NCBI GenBank assembly: GCA_030149325.1
Contig: JASBRS010000045.1
Span: forward strand, 1 to 64,000
Direction of reading: 5' to 3'
Length of the DNA stretch: 64,000 bases
Source: Deinococci bacterium
Lineage (GTDB): Bacteria; Deinococcota; Deinococci; Deinococcales; Trueperaceae
Positions within the stretch are counted from its first letter, which is position 1, and each line of letters starts with the position of its first letter. The notes under the pieces are model-generated. The model did not search any database. It saw only the letters and a program-made list of their open reading frames with translations, and was not told the DNA's origin. The position numbers and the translations under genes were made by a program. Positions 1-8,469 of the stretch are shown here, one piece after another.

Positions 1-1662
1 GGCCGGACCCGTCGCGGAGGCGGCCCGCCCGGCCGCCGCCAGGGCCCGCAGCGCCCGCTCGCCTCCGCGTAGCGAGTACGCCTCGAAGCCCGCCTGCTGC
101 ATCACCTCGGCCGCCTGCGCGCTCCTCGTGCCGAGCTCGCACACCAGCACGTAGGTCGGGTCCTTGTCGAGCTCACCCAGGCGCCGCAGCAGTCCCGGCA
201 GCGGCGCGTGCACCGCGCCCTCCGGGTGCCAGGCGCGCCAGCGCGCCTCCTCGCGGCAGTCGAGCAGCACCGCACCGTCGGGCAGCGCCTCCACGAACAG
301 GTAGGGGAGCATCAGGTCGGCCGGCGTCAGCGCACGGAGCGGCTGGCGCGGGGCTGCAGCCACCGCCGTCTCCAGCACGGCCGGCTCGAGCCCCCCCTCC
401 TGACGCGCCACCTCGTCGGGGCGGCTATGGGTGACCGGGTGGCCCGGCGTGATGGCGCAGAACTCCCGCACCTGCGCCGACAGCGACGCCGTGCCGATGT
501 GCTCCGCGGTGCGGATGATGTCGAGCTTGTCGAGACCGGTGAGCGGCCGGAGCACCGGGCGCTGGGCCGCCAGGTCGATCGAGCGCAGGTTGCTGAGCGT
601 CTGCGACGACACCTGGGCGATCGACTCGCCCGTCACCAGCGCGTCCACGGTGGCGGGGCGGCGCTTCTCGTCGCGCTCGCGCGCGCGCACCGCCAGGAAG
701 GTCTCGATGCGGTCGGCCAGCGCCTCACCGGCCCTGAGCATCTGACGCTTGAGCACCACCTGCCAGTACGACGGCCGCGCCGAGGCCTGCAGGTCCTCCA
801 CGACGGGCCCGAAGTCGACGCCGTAGAAGTCGGGTCGGCTGCCCATGGCCCAGCGGTCGGTGAAGGTCTTGGCGATCTGCAGCGCCAGCCGCTCCGACGC
901 TCCGCCGCCCATCCGGCAGTTCAGGAAGTCCACCTCGACGCCGCGCCGCATCACGTACCAGGCGGCCACCACCGAGTCGTAGCCGCCCGACAGCAGCACC
1001 AGCGCCCGGCCGCCGGTACCCAGCGGCAGTCCGCCCGGACCCGGCACGCGCTCGCTGAAGAACACCGCCCGACGGCCCGACACCTCGACCGACACCGTGA
1101 TCTCCGGGTCGGTGAGATCGACGGTGGCGCCCTCGTTGAGGGCGGCCCCGAGCCCGCGCTCGACGTCCATCGAGCCGAAGCGGTGCCCGCCGGTGCGCTT
1201 GCAGCGCACCGCGTAGCGGTGGCCGCGCACGCGTTCGGCGAACAGCCGCGTCCCCGTCTCGACGATGGCCTCCAGGTCGGCGGGGCAGTGCCCCTCGGCG
1301 GGGGAGAACGATCCCACCCCGAAGACGTGCGCCAGCGCCTCGCGGGCGCGCTCGGCCGCGACCTCCCGCGGCGCGTCCCCGGGGTCGACGCGCACCATCA
1401 TGCGGCCGAACTGCGTGCGCACCTGCGCGTGCACGCCCCAGCGCTTGAGGGCGTCGCCGACGTTCGACTTCAGGCGCTTGCGGAACGCCGTCCGGGTGGC
1501 GGGCGCCTTGATGGCCACCTCGGGAGCGGGGCGCACCACGAACAGCAGGCCCGTGTGGTCGTCCGAGGCATCGTCGAGGTCCGCCCCTTCCTCGTCGAGC
1601 TCGGCCTCGTCGGCCTCGATCCCCGCGGCCGCCGGATCCAACGCGTCGTCCTGCTCGTGCAC
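1..1662 (-). CDS. thiI: tRNA 4-thiouridine sulfurtransferase with rhodanese domain (partial, runs off left edge)
   Basis: ThiI transfers sulfur to U8 of tRNA and often also supplies sulfur for thiazole synthesis. The 554 visible codons show the family order: a THUMP-like RNA-binding part (about residues 60-190), the PP-loop ATP site (LLSGGYDS, about 221-228), a conserved cysteine in REFCAIT (about 402) matching the disulfide partner in E. coli ThiI, and a C-terminal rhodanese domain with a cysteine in VLVCELGTRS (about 508). I chose the GTG start because GGGAGGT lies 5 bases upstream. The first 40 residues are unusually acidic and absent from the usual family. The stop codon lies outside the window, but the rhodanese fold looks nearly complete. 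The ORF track missed this gene because it is open at the edge and only shadows were listed. Confidence 0.93.
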   Translation of the reverse strand, partial: MHEQDDALDPAAAGIEADEAELDEEGADLDDASDDHTGLLFVVRPAPEVAIKAPATRTAFRKRLKSNVGDALKRWGVHAQVRTQFGRMMVRVDPGDAPREVAAERAREALAHVFGVGSFSPAEGHCPADLEAIVETGTRLFAERVRGHRYAVRCKRTGGHRFGSMDVERGLGAALNEGATVDLTDPEITVSVEVSGRRAVFFSERVPGPGGLPLGTGGRALVLLSGGYDSVVAAWYVMRRGVEVDFLNCRMGGGASERLALQIAKTFTDRWAMGSRPDFYGVDFGPVVEDLQASARPSYWQVVLKRQMLRAGEALADRIETFLAVRARERDEKRRPATVDALVTGESIAQVSSQTLSNLRSIDLAAQRPVLRPLTGLDKLDIIRTAEHIGTASLSAQVREFCAITPGHPVTHSRPDEVARQEGGLEPAVLETAVAAAPRQPLRALTPADLMLPYLFVEALPDGAVLLDCREEARWRAWHPEGAVHAPLPGLLRRLGELDKDPTYVLVCELGTRSAQAAEVMQQAGFEAYSLRGGERALRALAAAGRAASATGPA

Positions 1663-1724
1663 GCTCCACCTCCCTTCCACCGCGGCGCCCCGCGGCGCTC
1701 CCATGATGCCACGGTCCCATCCGG

Positions 1725-1754
1725 TTGCGCATTTCCCGGCATTGTCTGTACAAT
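1725..1754 (+). promoter_or_regulatory. candidate sigma70-type promoter for the ClC gene
   Basis: TTGCGC, an 18-base spacer and TACAAT precede the ClC start by about 80 bases. The -10 lies inside the short inverted repeat ATTGT-ctgt-ACAAT, which could be an operator. Assigned by pattern only. Confidence 0.4.
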
Positions 1755-1836
1755 CACGTCTTGGCGCCGAGGCGCCTCCGGTCGACCCTTGCCCGCGCGG
1801 GGTGTCCTCCGAAAGCCTGGGCCCGGGATCCCCAAC

Positions 1837-3582
1837 GTGACCTGGCTTCTAAGACTCGACCGAACCTCCCGACTCGTCCTGCTCAGCGTACTCCTAGGAG
1901 TCGTCGGCGCCCTTGGCGCGCGGCTCTTCGAGTGGTTGATCGAGCTGGTCTCGCGCTACCTGATCGTCGGCCTGGCGCACAACCCCATCCTCACCACCCA
2001 CGCCGCCACCCAACTGCCCGGGCCGCCGGAGCAGCACTACCTCAACTGGTTGATCCCGGTGTCCACCACCCTCGGCGGACTGATCGTGGGCATCCTGGTC
2101 TACACCTTCGCCCCCGAGTCCGAGGGGCACGGCACCGACGCCGCCGTCAAGGCGTACCACCGGCTCGACGGCTTCGTTCGCGCCCGCGTGCCGATCCTCA
2201 AGACCCTCGCCAGCGCCATCACCATCGGCTCGGGCGGCGCCGCCGGCCGTGAAGGCCCCACCGCGCAGATCGCCGCCGGCTTCGGCTCGGTCACCGGCAC
2301 GCTGCTCAGGCTGCCCGCCGAGGAGCGCCGCTACCTGGTGCTGGTGGGCATGGCCGCGGGCCTCTCGGCGGTGTTCAAGAGCCCGCTCGGGACCGCCATC
2401 TTCGCCGTCGAGATCCTCTACCGCGAGATGGCCTTCGAGGGCGCGGCGTTGGTGTACACCCTCATCGGGGCGGCCACCGCCTACGCCGTGACCGGCACCT
2501 TCAGCGGCTGGACGCCGCTGTTCGCGCTGCCGGCGCCGCTCGATTTCACGGGCGTGAGCGAGCTGCTGTGGTTCGCCATCCTGGGCGTCACCGCCGGTCT
2601 GGTTGCCACCCTCATCCCCTGGGTCTTCTACCGCCTGCGCGACTGGTTCCGGGCCCTGCCCGTCCCCAACCACGTCAAGCCCGCCATCGGCGGCCTGATG
2701 ATGGGCATCCTGGGCATGGCGTTGCCGCAACTGCTGGGCGGCGGCTACGGCTTCATGCAGCTCGCCATCGACGGCAAGCTGGCGCTGTGGCTGATGGTGG
2801 TGCTGGCCTTCGGCAAGATCGTGGCGATGTCCTTCACCATCAGCTCCGGGGGCTCGGGCGGGGTGTTCGGCCCGACGCTGTTCGTGGGCAGCATGCTCGG
2901 CGGCGCGCTGGCGTCGTTCATCCACTACCTCACGCCCGCGGGCCCCACCCCCGAGGCGCTGGCGGTGGTCGGCATGGCCGCCATCTTCGCGGGCGCCGCG
3001 CGCGTGCCGCTGGCGACGCTCATCATGGTCGCCGAGATGACCGGCGGCTACCGCCTGATCGTGCCCACCATGCTCGCGGTGGCGCTCAGCTACGTCATCC
3101 AGGACACCCTAACGCGGCGCGCCAAGTACCCCACCCTGTACGAGTACCAGGTGGCGCACCCGGGCGACAGCCCGGTGCACCAGCAGGAGTACTACCAGGC
3201 CGTACTGAAGCTGCTGCGGCAGCGCGTGGTGACGCTCGACCCCACCATCCTCGATCGCGAGTTCGTCGACCGCCTGTCGCGCGGCGAGCCGGTACCGATG
3301 GTCGGGAGGCACGAGTTCGTGTACATGACCGAGGTGCCGCCGGCCTGCCCGGTGGCGCACAAGAAGCTGCGCGAGCTCAGGCTCCCCTCCGACGTCCTCA
3401 TCGCCGGGGTCATGCACAACGAGCAGGCCTCCATCCCCGACGGCGACACCGTGCTGGAGGAGGGCGACCGGCTCACGGTGGTGGCCACCCAGGAGTCGAT
3501 GGAGGCGTTCAAGGAGATGATGGCGGGCGAGGCACCCAAGCCGGCCGCCGCCAAGAGCACGGCGGGCGCGGGCGACGACTAG
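1837..3582 (+). CDS. ClC-family chloride channel/antiporter with C-terminal TrkA-C domain
   Basis: A 581-residue inner-membrane ClC protein. About ten to twelve hydrophobic segments cover residues 10-420. The gating-glutamate motif GREGP is at about 137 and the GVFGP anion-site motif at about 342. The usual first selectivity motif GSGIP is replaced by GHGTD (about 97), a change seen in a ClC branch. A C-terminal regulatory TrkA-C (RCK_C) domain occupies about 500-565. Keeping the gating glutamate favours a proton-coupled antiporter over a pure channel, but this is inferred. The track's 1124-residue ORF starts far upstream, antisense to thiI. I chose GTG 1837 because it directly precedes the first membrane helix, although no strong ribosome site is seen. 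Confidence 0.9.
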   Translation: MTWLLRLDRTSRLVLLSVLLGVVGALGARLFEWLIELVSRYLIVGLAHNPILTTHAATQLPGPPEQHYLNWLIPVSTTLGGLIVGILVYTFAPESEGHGTDAAVKAYHRLDGFVRARVPILKTLASAITIGSGGAAGREGPTAQIAAGFGSVTGTLLRLPAEERRYLVLVGMAAGLSAVFKSPLGTAIFAVEILYREMAFEGAALVYTLIGAATAYAVTGTFSGWTPLFALPAPLDFTGVSELLWFAILGVTAGLVATLIPWVFYRLRDWFRALPVPNHVKPAIGGLMMGILGMALPQLLGGGYGFMQLAIDGKLALWLMVVLAFGKIVAMSFTISSGGSGGVFGPTLFVGSMLGGALASFIHYLTPAGPTPEALAVVGMAAIFAGAARVPLATLIMVAEMTGGYRLIVPTMLAVALSYVIQDTLTRRAKYPTLYEYQVAHPGDSPVHQQEYYQAVLKLLRQRVVTLDPTILDREFVDRLSRGEPVPMVGRHEFVYMTEVPPACPVAHKKLRELRLPSDVLIAGVMHNEQASIPDGDTVLEEGDRLTVVATQESMEAFKEMMAGEAPKPAAAKSTAGAGDD

Positions 3583-3635
3583 CCCCCGTTGACCGGTACG
3601 GCGTCGACTCCGTACGGTGGGATCCGGAGGCAGCG

Positions 3636-3884
3636 ATGAAGCCCGCCTGGTTCCGCCCTTGGGGTCCGACCTACCGGCCCACGTCCTGGCAAGGCGTGGC
3701 GCTCACCCTGGTCGCCGTTGCCCTGTCCGCCACCGCCTTCATCCTCGTCGATAGACACTCGCACTCGGCCAGCGACACCCTCTACGGGGTCGCGCCGTAT
3801 TGGCTCGCGGCGCTCGTCTCGCTGCACGGCGCCGCCATCGCAACCGCCGGAGGGGGAGCGAACCGCACCCCGCAACGGCCCTAG
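3636..3884 (+). CDS. small two-helix membrane protein, unknown
   Basis: An 82-residue protein with two predicted membrane helices (about 20-40 and 50-70) and a basic, proline-rich start. GGAGG lies 5 bases before the ATG, which supports translation. It sits 53 bases after the ClC gene and 28 bases before the esterase gene on the same strand, so it may be co-transcribed with them. No family recognised. Confidence 0.6.
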   Translation: MKPAWFRPWGPTYRPTSWQGVALTLVAVALSATAFILVDRHSHSASDTLYGVAPYWLAALVSLHGAAIATAGGGANRTPQRP

Positions 3885-3912
3885 CGACCGCGTTGCCCGA
3901 GGAGCGCTTGCC

Positions 3913-4890
3913 ATGCCCCTGTTCGACCTCCCCCTGAGCGATCTCGAGACCTACCGCCCGGCTCTCACGGCACCGGACGACTTCGACGACTTCTGGCGGG
4001 AGACGCTCGCCGACGCCGAGGCGCGGGCCTGGGAGCCCCGCTTCGAGGCCGTCGACGTGGGCCTCGCCACCGTCGACGTGTTCGACGTCACCTTCGCCGG
4101 CTTCGGCGGCGACCCGATCCGCGGCTGGCTGCTGCTGCCCGCCCGCCGCGACGGACCGCTGCCGGGCATGCTGCAGTTCATCGGTTACGGCGGGGGTCGC
4201 GGCGACCCGGTCGACTGGCTGCTGTGGCCGAGCGCCGGCTACGCCACCCTGGTGATGGACACCCGCGGCCAGGGCAGCACCTGGCGCCGCGGCGACACCC
4301 CGGACCCGGGCGCGGCCACGGCCGGCCCGCACCACCCCGGCTTCATGACGATGGGCGTCCTGGACCCGCACAGCTACTACTACCGGCGGCTCTACACCGA
4401 CGCCGTGCGCGCCCTGCACACGCTGCGCGGCCATCCCGCGGTCGATCGCACGCGGCTGGCGGCCACCGGCGCGAGCCAGGGCGGGGGCGTGACGCTGGCG
4501 CTGGCCGGGCTCGTCCCGGAGCTCCGCCTCGCGCTCCCCGACGTCCCGTTCCTGTGCCACTTCGAGCGCGGCGCTTCGATCACCGGGCGGCTGCCGTACG
4601 CGGAGATCAAGGCCTACTGCGGGGTCCACCGCGACGCCGTCGACACCGTGTTCGCGACCCTCGCCTACTTCGACGGCATGAACTTCGCCGCCCGCGCCCA
4701 GGCGCACGCGCTCTTCTCCGCGGGCCTGATGGACGACGTGGCGCCCCCGTCCACCGTCTACGCCGCCTACAACCACTACGCCGGCCCCAAGCAGATGCGC
4801 CTCTACCGCTACAACGAGCACGAGGGGGGCGACAGCCGGCACGCGCTCGAGCAGCTGCGCTTCGCCGCACAGGAGCGAGCGGGCGCCTGA
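3913..4890 (+). CDS. acetyl xylan esterase / cephalosporin-C deacetylase family (CE7)
   Basis: A 325-residue alpha/beta hydrolase of the AXE1 (CE7) family, which removes acetyl groups from xylo-oligosaccharides and cephalosporin C. The family motifs are all visible: RGQ (about 118), GASQGG with the nucleophile serine (about 187), the acid in [11 protein letters not shown] (about 276) and the histidine in NEHEGG (about 305). There is no signal peptide, so it acts in the cytoplasm, as is usual for CE7. The start has GAGGAGC upstream. Length matches the family (about 320). Confidence 0.9.
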   Translation: MPLFDLPLSDLETYRPALTAPDDFDDFWRETLADAEARAWEPRFEAVDVGLATVDVFDVTFAGFGGDPIRGWLLLPARRDGPLPGMLQFIGYGGGRGDPVDWLLWPSAGYATLVMDTRGQGSTWRRGDTPDPGAATAGPHHPGFMTMGVLDPHSYYYRRLYTDAVRALHTLRGHPAVDRTRLAATGASQGGGVTLALAGLVPELRLALPDVPFLCHFERGASITGRLPYAEIKAYCGVHRDAVDTVFATLAYFDGMNFAARAQAHALFSAGLMDDVAPPSTVYAAYNHYAGPKQMRLYRYNEHEGGDSRHALEQLRFAAQERAGA

Positions 4891-5081
4891 CGGCGCCAAG
4901 CGGGCGGCTCGACCTGGGTCGAGAGCAACGGCGTACGAGATCCGGGGATCCGGACCCGGACTGTGGGCGGCGCCGCGGTGCGAGCCCGGACGGATTGTAT
5001 ACCCTCTGTTTAAGGTACGTATCGCATCGGGAGGGCTCGCGACGAGCCCCCGCCCGAGCGAACGTCAACGAAGGAGGGTTC

Positions 5082-5927
5082 ATGCTTCGCTTGCGCACAC
5101 GCATCATCGGTCTGGTCTCCGCGTTGGCCCTGACGGCCAGCGTCGCCTCCGCTCAGACCCTGGTGGAGGTCGCTGCCTCCAACCCGCAGTTCAGCACCCT
5201 GGTCAAGGCCGTCCAGGCCGCAGGTCTGGTGGACACCCTGAACGGCCCGGGCCCGTTCACCGTGTTCGCGCCCACCGACGCCGCCTTCGCCAAGCTGCCG
5301 GCCGGTCAGCTCGAAGCGCTGCTGGCCGACAAGGAAGCCCTCACCAAGGTGCTGACCTACCACGTCGTGGCCGGTGAGGTGAAGGCCGCGGACGTCGTCG
5401 GGCTGCGCTCGGCCACGACCGTGGAAGGCGAGCCCATCACCATCACCACGTCCGCCGGCGGCGTGATGGTGAACGACGCCAAGGTCACCGCCACCGACGT
5501 CATGGCCAGCAACGGCGTCATCCACGTGATCGACAGCGTCATCCTGCCGCCGAGCCTCACGGCCGCCAGCACGAACTCGGTGACCTACCCGATCGCTGCG
5601 GTGGGCGGCAGCGGCGTCTCCGGCACCGCCACCCTCGACCGTGTAGGCTCGCAGACGCTCGTCACCGTCAACCTGCAGGGCACGCCGGCCGGCGGCGACC
5701 ACCCCGCCCACATCCACGTGGGTGACTGCGAGCCGATGGGCGGCGTCGCCTACCCCTTGACCAACGTCGACGGCACCACCGGCGCCAGCTCGACCGTCCT
5801 CGACGTCTCGCTCACGACCCTGCTCGAGGGCAACTTCGCTCTCCGCGTGCACCTCGCCCCCGACCAGATCTCCACCGTGGTGGCCTGTGGCGAGCTGGGC
5901 GGCGGGGCGCCCACGCTGACCAACTGA
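5082..5927 (+). CDS. secreted fasciclin (FAS1) protein with C-terminal CHRD-like domain
   Basis: A 281-residue exported protein. The signal peptide (about 1-24) ends ASAQ. A FAS1 domain covers about 25-155, with the typical [16 protein letters not shown] and NGVIHVID motifs. The remaining 120 residues resemble a CHRD/SOD-like beta domain carrying [13 protein letters not shown]1 domains mediate adhesion at the cell surface. The pairing with a CHRD-like domain is less common and its ligand cannot be told. AAGGAGGG lies 6 bases before the ATG. A very strong terminator follows, so the gene is probably monocistronic and highly expressed. Confidence 0.88.
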   Translation: MLRLRTRIIGLVSALALTASVASAQTLVEVAASNPQFSTLVKAVQAAGLVDTLNGPGPFTVFAPTDAAFAKLPAGQLEALLADKEALTKVLTYHVVAGEVKAADVVGLRSATTVEGEPITITTSAGGVMVNDAKVTATDVMASNGVIHVIDSVILPPSLTAASTNSVTYPIAAVGGSGVSGTATLDRVGSQTLVTVNLQGTPAGGDHPAHIHVGDCEPMGGVAYPLTNVDGTTGASSTVLDVSLTTLLEGNFALRVHLAPDQISTVVACGELGGGAPTLTN

Positions 5928-5940
5928 TCCGGACCGCGAA

Positions 5941-5987
5941 CCAACGTGACGCCGCCGGGGTACGAGACCCCGGCGGCGTCACGTTGG
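5941..5987. terminator. strong bidirectional terminator between fasciclin gene and anmK
   Basis: Two perfectly complementary 20-base arms flank the 7-base loop tacgaga, 14 bases after the fasciclin stop. It lies between two convergent genes. There is no T tract, so it may act through the long stem alone. Confidence 0.8.
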
Positions 5988-6087
5988 GAAGGACCCGAAC
6001 ACGCTTCGCGAGAGGAGGGCTGGCCCCGATCGCCCGCGCCGTGGGCGCACTCCACGCTCGCTCGGGCGGTCGCCCGAGGCCCCCCGT

Positions 6088-7257
6088 TCATCCGCGCCAG
6101 GGCCGACAGACCTTCCCCGCGACGACCGGGTGACGCGCACCCGTGGCCGCCGGCAGCACGTTCGGTTCGCCGTGGAACGCCAGGTACCCCAGGACGGCCA
6201 TGGCCAGCGTCTCACGGTCCTTGTCGTCGAGGCCGAGCTCGGAGAAGGGGGTGACGGGGACGCCCAGCTCTCGGCGCAAGCCCTCGAGAAGGACCGGGTT
6301 GCGGGCGCCTCCGCCTGCCACCAGGACGGCGTCCAGCCCGCGTGGAGCCACGTGCCGTCGGTAGGCCTCGACGATCGAGGCGACGGTCAGCGCGTTGAGC
6401 GTGGCGACGATGTCGGCCGGAGCCGCACCGGAGAGCCCTCCACGCTCCACGGCCCACGTCAGCGTCAGCAGCTCCCGCCCGGTGGTCTTGGGAGGGGCCA
6501 GCTCGAAGTAGGGGTCGGCCAGCAGACGCGCCAGCGCATCCTCGAGGACGCTCCCGGAGGCCGCGACGCGGCCGCCTTCGTCGTAGGGAAGCCCGAAGAA
6601 CGCCGTCATCGCCTCGTCCATCAGGCAGTTGCCCGGCCCGGTGTCGAAGGCCAGCACCGCGGCGGGGTCGCCGTCGGCCGGCAGCGCCGTGACGTTGCCG
6701 ATGCCGCCGATGTTCTGGATGGCGATACGACGGCCCGGCTGGTGGAAGAGCTGGAGGTCGGAGAACGGCACCATGGGCGCGCCCTGCCCCCCTGCCGCCA
6801 GGTCCCCCTGGCGGAAGTCCGACACGGTGGGCACGCCACAGCGCTCCGTGACCACGCTCGCCTCGCCGAGCTGGAGGGTGCTCACGACCCGCCACCCGCG
6901 CTCCGGATCGATCCTCGGGATGTGGTACACGGTCTGGCCCGAAAGACCGGCCAGGTCGAGCGCGTGCGAGGCGGCGGCCGCGGCGACGGCCTCGGCGTAG
7001 GCCACGCCGACCTCCTGGTGCAGCTCGGTCAACAGGACCACATCCGAGCGCTCGGGGTCGATGGCGCGATGCAGACGTTCGCGAAGGGTTGGGTCGTACG
7101 GGTGGGAGGCGCGCCCCAGGACCTGCCACGACCAGCCGCGCGCGGTCCGCTCGAGCCGCACCGTGACGGTGTCCATGCCGTCCATCGAGGTCCCCGACAT
7201 CAGCCCCAGGACCGTCATCGGCGGCAACGCCCGGGCTCGATCGCCTGCCGCCGTCAC
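6088..7257 (-). CDS. anmK: anhydro-N-acetylmuramic acid kinase
   Basis: AnmK opens the anhydro ring of 1,6-anhydro-MurNAc and phosphorylates it to MurNAc-6-P during cell-wall recycling. The protein has GLMSGTSMDG near the start, followed by NIGGIGNVT, FDTGPGNCLMD and VAGGGARN, all typical of the family. The GTG start at 7257 overlaps the stop of the upstream gene (GTGA), which implies translational coupling and gives 389 residues. An ATG at 7218 would give 376 residues and a more usual N-terminus, but has no ribosome site. The product feeds MurQ, encoded 11 kb away in the same region. Confidence 0.93.
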   Translation of the reverse strand: MTAAGDRARALPPMTVLGLMSGTSMDGMDTVTVRLERTARGWSWQVLGRASHPYDPTLRERLHRAIDPERSDVVLLTELHQEVGVAYAEAVAAAAASHALDLAGLSGQTVYHIPRIDPERGWRVVSTLQLGEASVVTERCGVPTVSDFRQGDLAAGGQGAPMVPFSDLQLFHQPGRRIAIQNIGGIGNVTALPADGDPAAVLAFDTGPGNCLMDEAMTAFFGLPYDEGGRVAASGSVLEDALARLLADPYFELAPPKTTGRELLTLTWAVERGGLSGAAPADIVATLNALTVASIVEAYRRHVAPRGLDAVLVAGGGARNPVLLEGLRRELGVPVTPFSELGLDDKDRETLAMAVLGYLAFHGEPNVLPAATGARHPVVAGKVCRPWRG

Positions 7258-8339
7258 GGCACACCCCCCGCCGCGAAGGCTCCCGCCACGATGCGGTGAA
7301 GGTCGCGCCGCAGCTCCTCGATGCCCGAACCGCGATCGCGATGGGGGTGGACCCGGTTGGTGAGCAGCACCGCCACCCAGCCCTGCCGCGGCTCGATCAC
7401 CAGGCTGGTGCCGGTGAAGCCGGTGTGCCCGAAGGCGTCGGCCGTGCCCGCCGCACCGAAGCTCCAGTCGGGTTGCGCCAGTCGCCACAGCAGGCCCCGC
7501 CTGGGTCCCTCGCCGCCCGAGCGGTCCTGCAGCGCCGCCCGCAACCAGTCCTCCGAGGCGAAGGGGGCGTCGAGCCGGAGCCAGGCGCGCCCGTAGGCGA
7601 GCAGGTCGGCCGCCGGCGCGAACAGCCCGGCGTGCCCCGACACGCCGTCCAGGATCCAGGCGTTCTCGTCGTGCACCACGCCCTCGAGGACGCCGCCGCG
7701 GAGGCCGTCGTCCTCGGTGGCCGCCACCGGCGTCGCGGGGGGGAGCGGCCCGTAGCCCGTCGAGCGCATGCCCAGCGGTTCGAAGACCTCTCGCCGCAGG
7801 AAGGCGTCCAGCCGTTCTCCCGCTACCCGCTCGATCACGGCGGTGAGCGCCATCACGCCGAGATCCGAGTAGACGAATCCGTCGGAGGTGGGCTCGAGCG
7901 GCGTCTGCAGCACCTGCGCCAGCGCCATGCGCCGATCCGCCGCCGACGCGAACAGCGGTCGCCAGGCCGGTAGCCCGGAGCGGTGCGTCGCCAGCGCCGC
8001 CACCGTGACGTCGCCCAGCGACGGCTGCTGGAACCAGCCGGCGTTGCTGAAGAAGCGCCGCAGCGGGTCGTCGAGGCGCAGCTCCCCGGCGTCGAGCAGG
8101 CGCAGAAGGGCACTGAGGCAGCCGACCACCTTGGTGACCGACGCCAGATCGTAGCGGGTGTCGGCGGTGACGGGCTCACCGCCGTAGCGGCGGACGCCCG
8201 CCACCACCGGCTCCCAGGCCCCCTCGACACCGGCGATCAGGGCCACTCCGCCGGGAACGGTTCCGTCGGCGGCGGCCCGGCCCAGGCGCGCCTCCACGTG
8301 CGCGCGGCCGTGGCCGGCAGCGAGCGCTGGCTCTACCAT
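7254..8339 (-). CDS. serine beta-lactamase-fold hydrolase, probable AmiE-like muropeptide amidase
   Basis: A 361-residue protein of the class C beta-lactamase/serine hydrolase family. The catalytic SxxK is SVTK (67-70), the second motif is YSD (157-159) and the KTG box is HTG (305-307). There is no signal peptide. In Bacillus subtilis the MurNAc operon contains AmiE (YbbE), an amidase of this same family that strips peptides from MurNAc. The overlap with anmK here suggests the same kind of role, in the cytoplasm. Substrate is inferred from context; a general esterase is possible. It has a leaderless-type start. Confidence 0.8.
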   Translation of the reverse strand: MVEPALAAGHGRAHVEARLGRAAADGTVPGGVALIAGVEGAWEPVVAGVRRYGGEPVTADTRYDLASVTKVVGCLSALLRLLDAGELRLDDPLRRFFSNAGWFQQPSLGDVTVAALATHRSGLPAWRPLFASAADRRMALAQVLQTPLEPTSDGFVYSDLGVMALTAVIERVAGERLDAFLRREVFEPLGMRSTGYGPLPPATPVAATEDDGLRGGVLEGVVHDENAWILDGVSGHAGLFAPAADLLAYGRAWLRLDAPFASEDWLRAALQDRSGGEGPRRGLLWRLAQPDWSFGAAGTADAFGHTGFTGTSLVIEPRQGWVAVLLTNRVHPHRDRGSGIEELRRDLHRIVAGAFAAGGVP

Positions 8340-8345
8340 GGAGCC

Positions 8346-8351
8346 ACGCTA
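8346..8351 (-). promoter_or_regulatory. leaderless-type -10 element of the AmiE-like/anmK operon
   Basis: TAGCGT lies exactly 6 bases before the ATG at 8339, with no ribosome site between. Transcription would begin at or next to the A of the start codon. Confidence 0.5.
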
Positions 8352-8357
8352 GCACGA

Positions 8358-8387
8358 TTGCGACCACTGGTCTGGAAATGGTATGGT
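8358..8387 (+). promoter_or_regulatory. candidate promoter of the dipeptide-type ABC operon
   Basis: TTGCGA, an 18-base spacer and TATGGT lie about 82 bases before the binding-protein start. The spacer contains ACTGGTCT, the left half of the DasR/NagR-type operator consensus, so the GntR regulator at 17.5 kb might bind here. The right half is poor. It is back-to-back with the anmK operon start. Confidence 0.4.
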
Positions 8388-8469
8388 CACGCTGTCCAAC
8401 GAGCCCGTCGGCGGCGGAGCGCCGACCCGGAACAAGGCGTCGCCGGCCCACCGGCAGAAGGAGGTACCC

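Noticed and set aside
208-1836. N-terminal half of the 1124-residue ORF that ends in the ClC protein
   Set aside because: These 543 codons are antisense to thiI, which has intact catalytic motifs. The ClC family begins near 1837.
4990-5030. Promoter for the fasciclin gene (TTGTAT ... TTAAGG)
   Set aside because: The spacing and -10 match are too poor to support a feature, although the region is AT-rich and in the right place.
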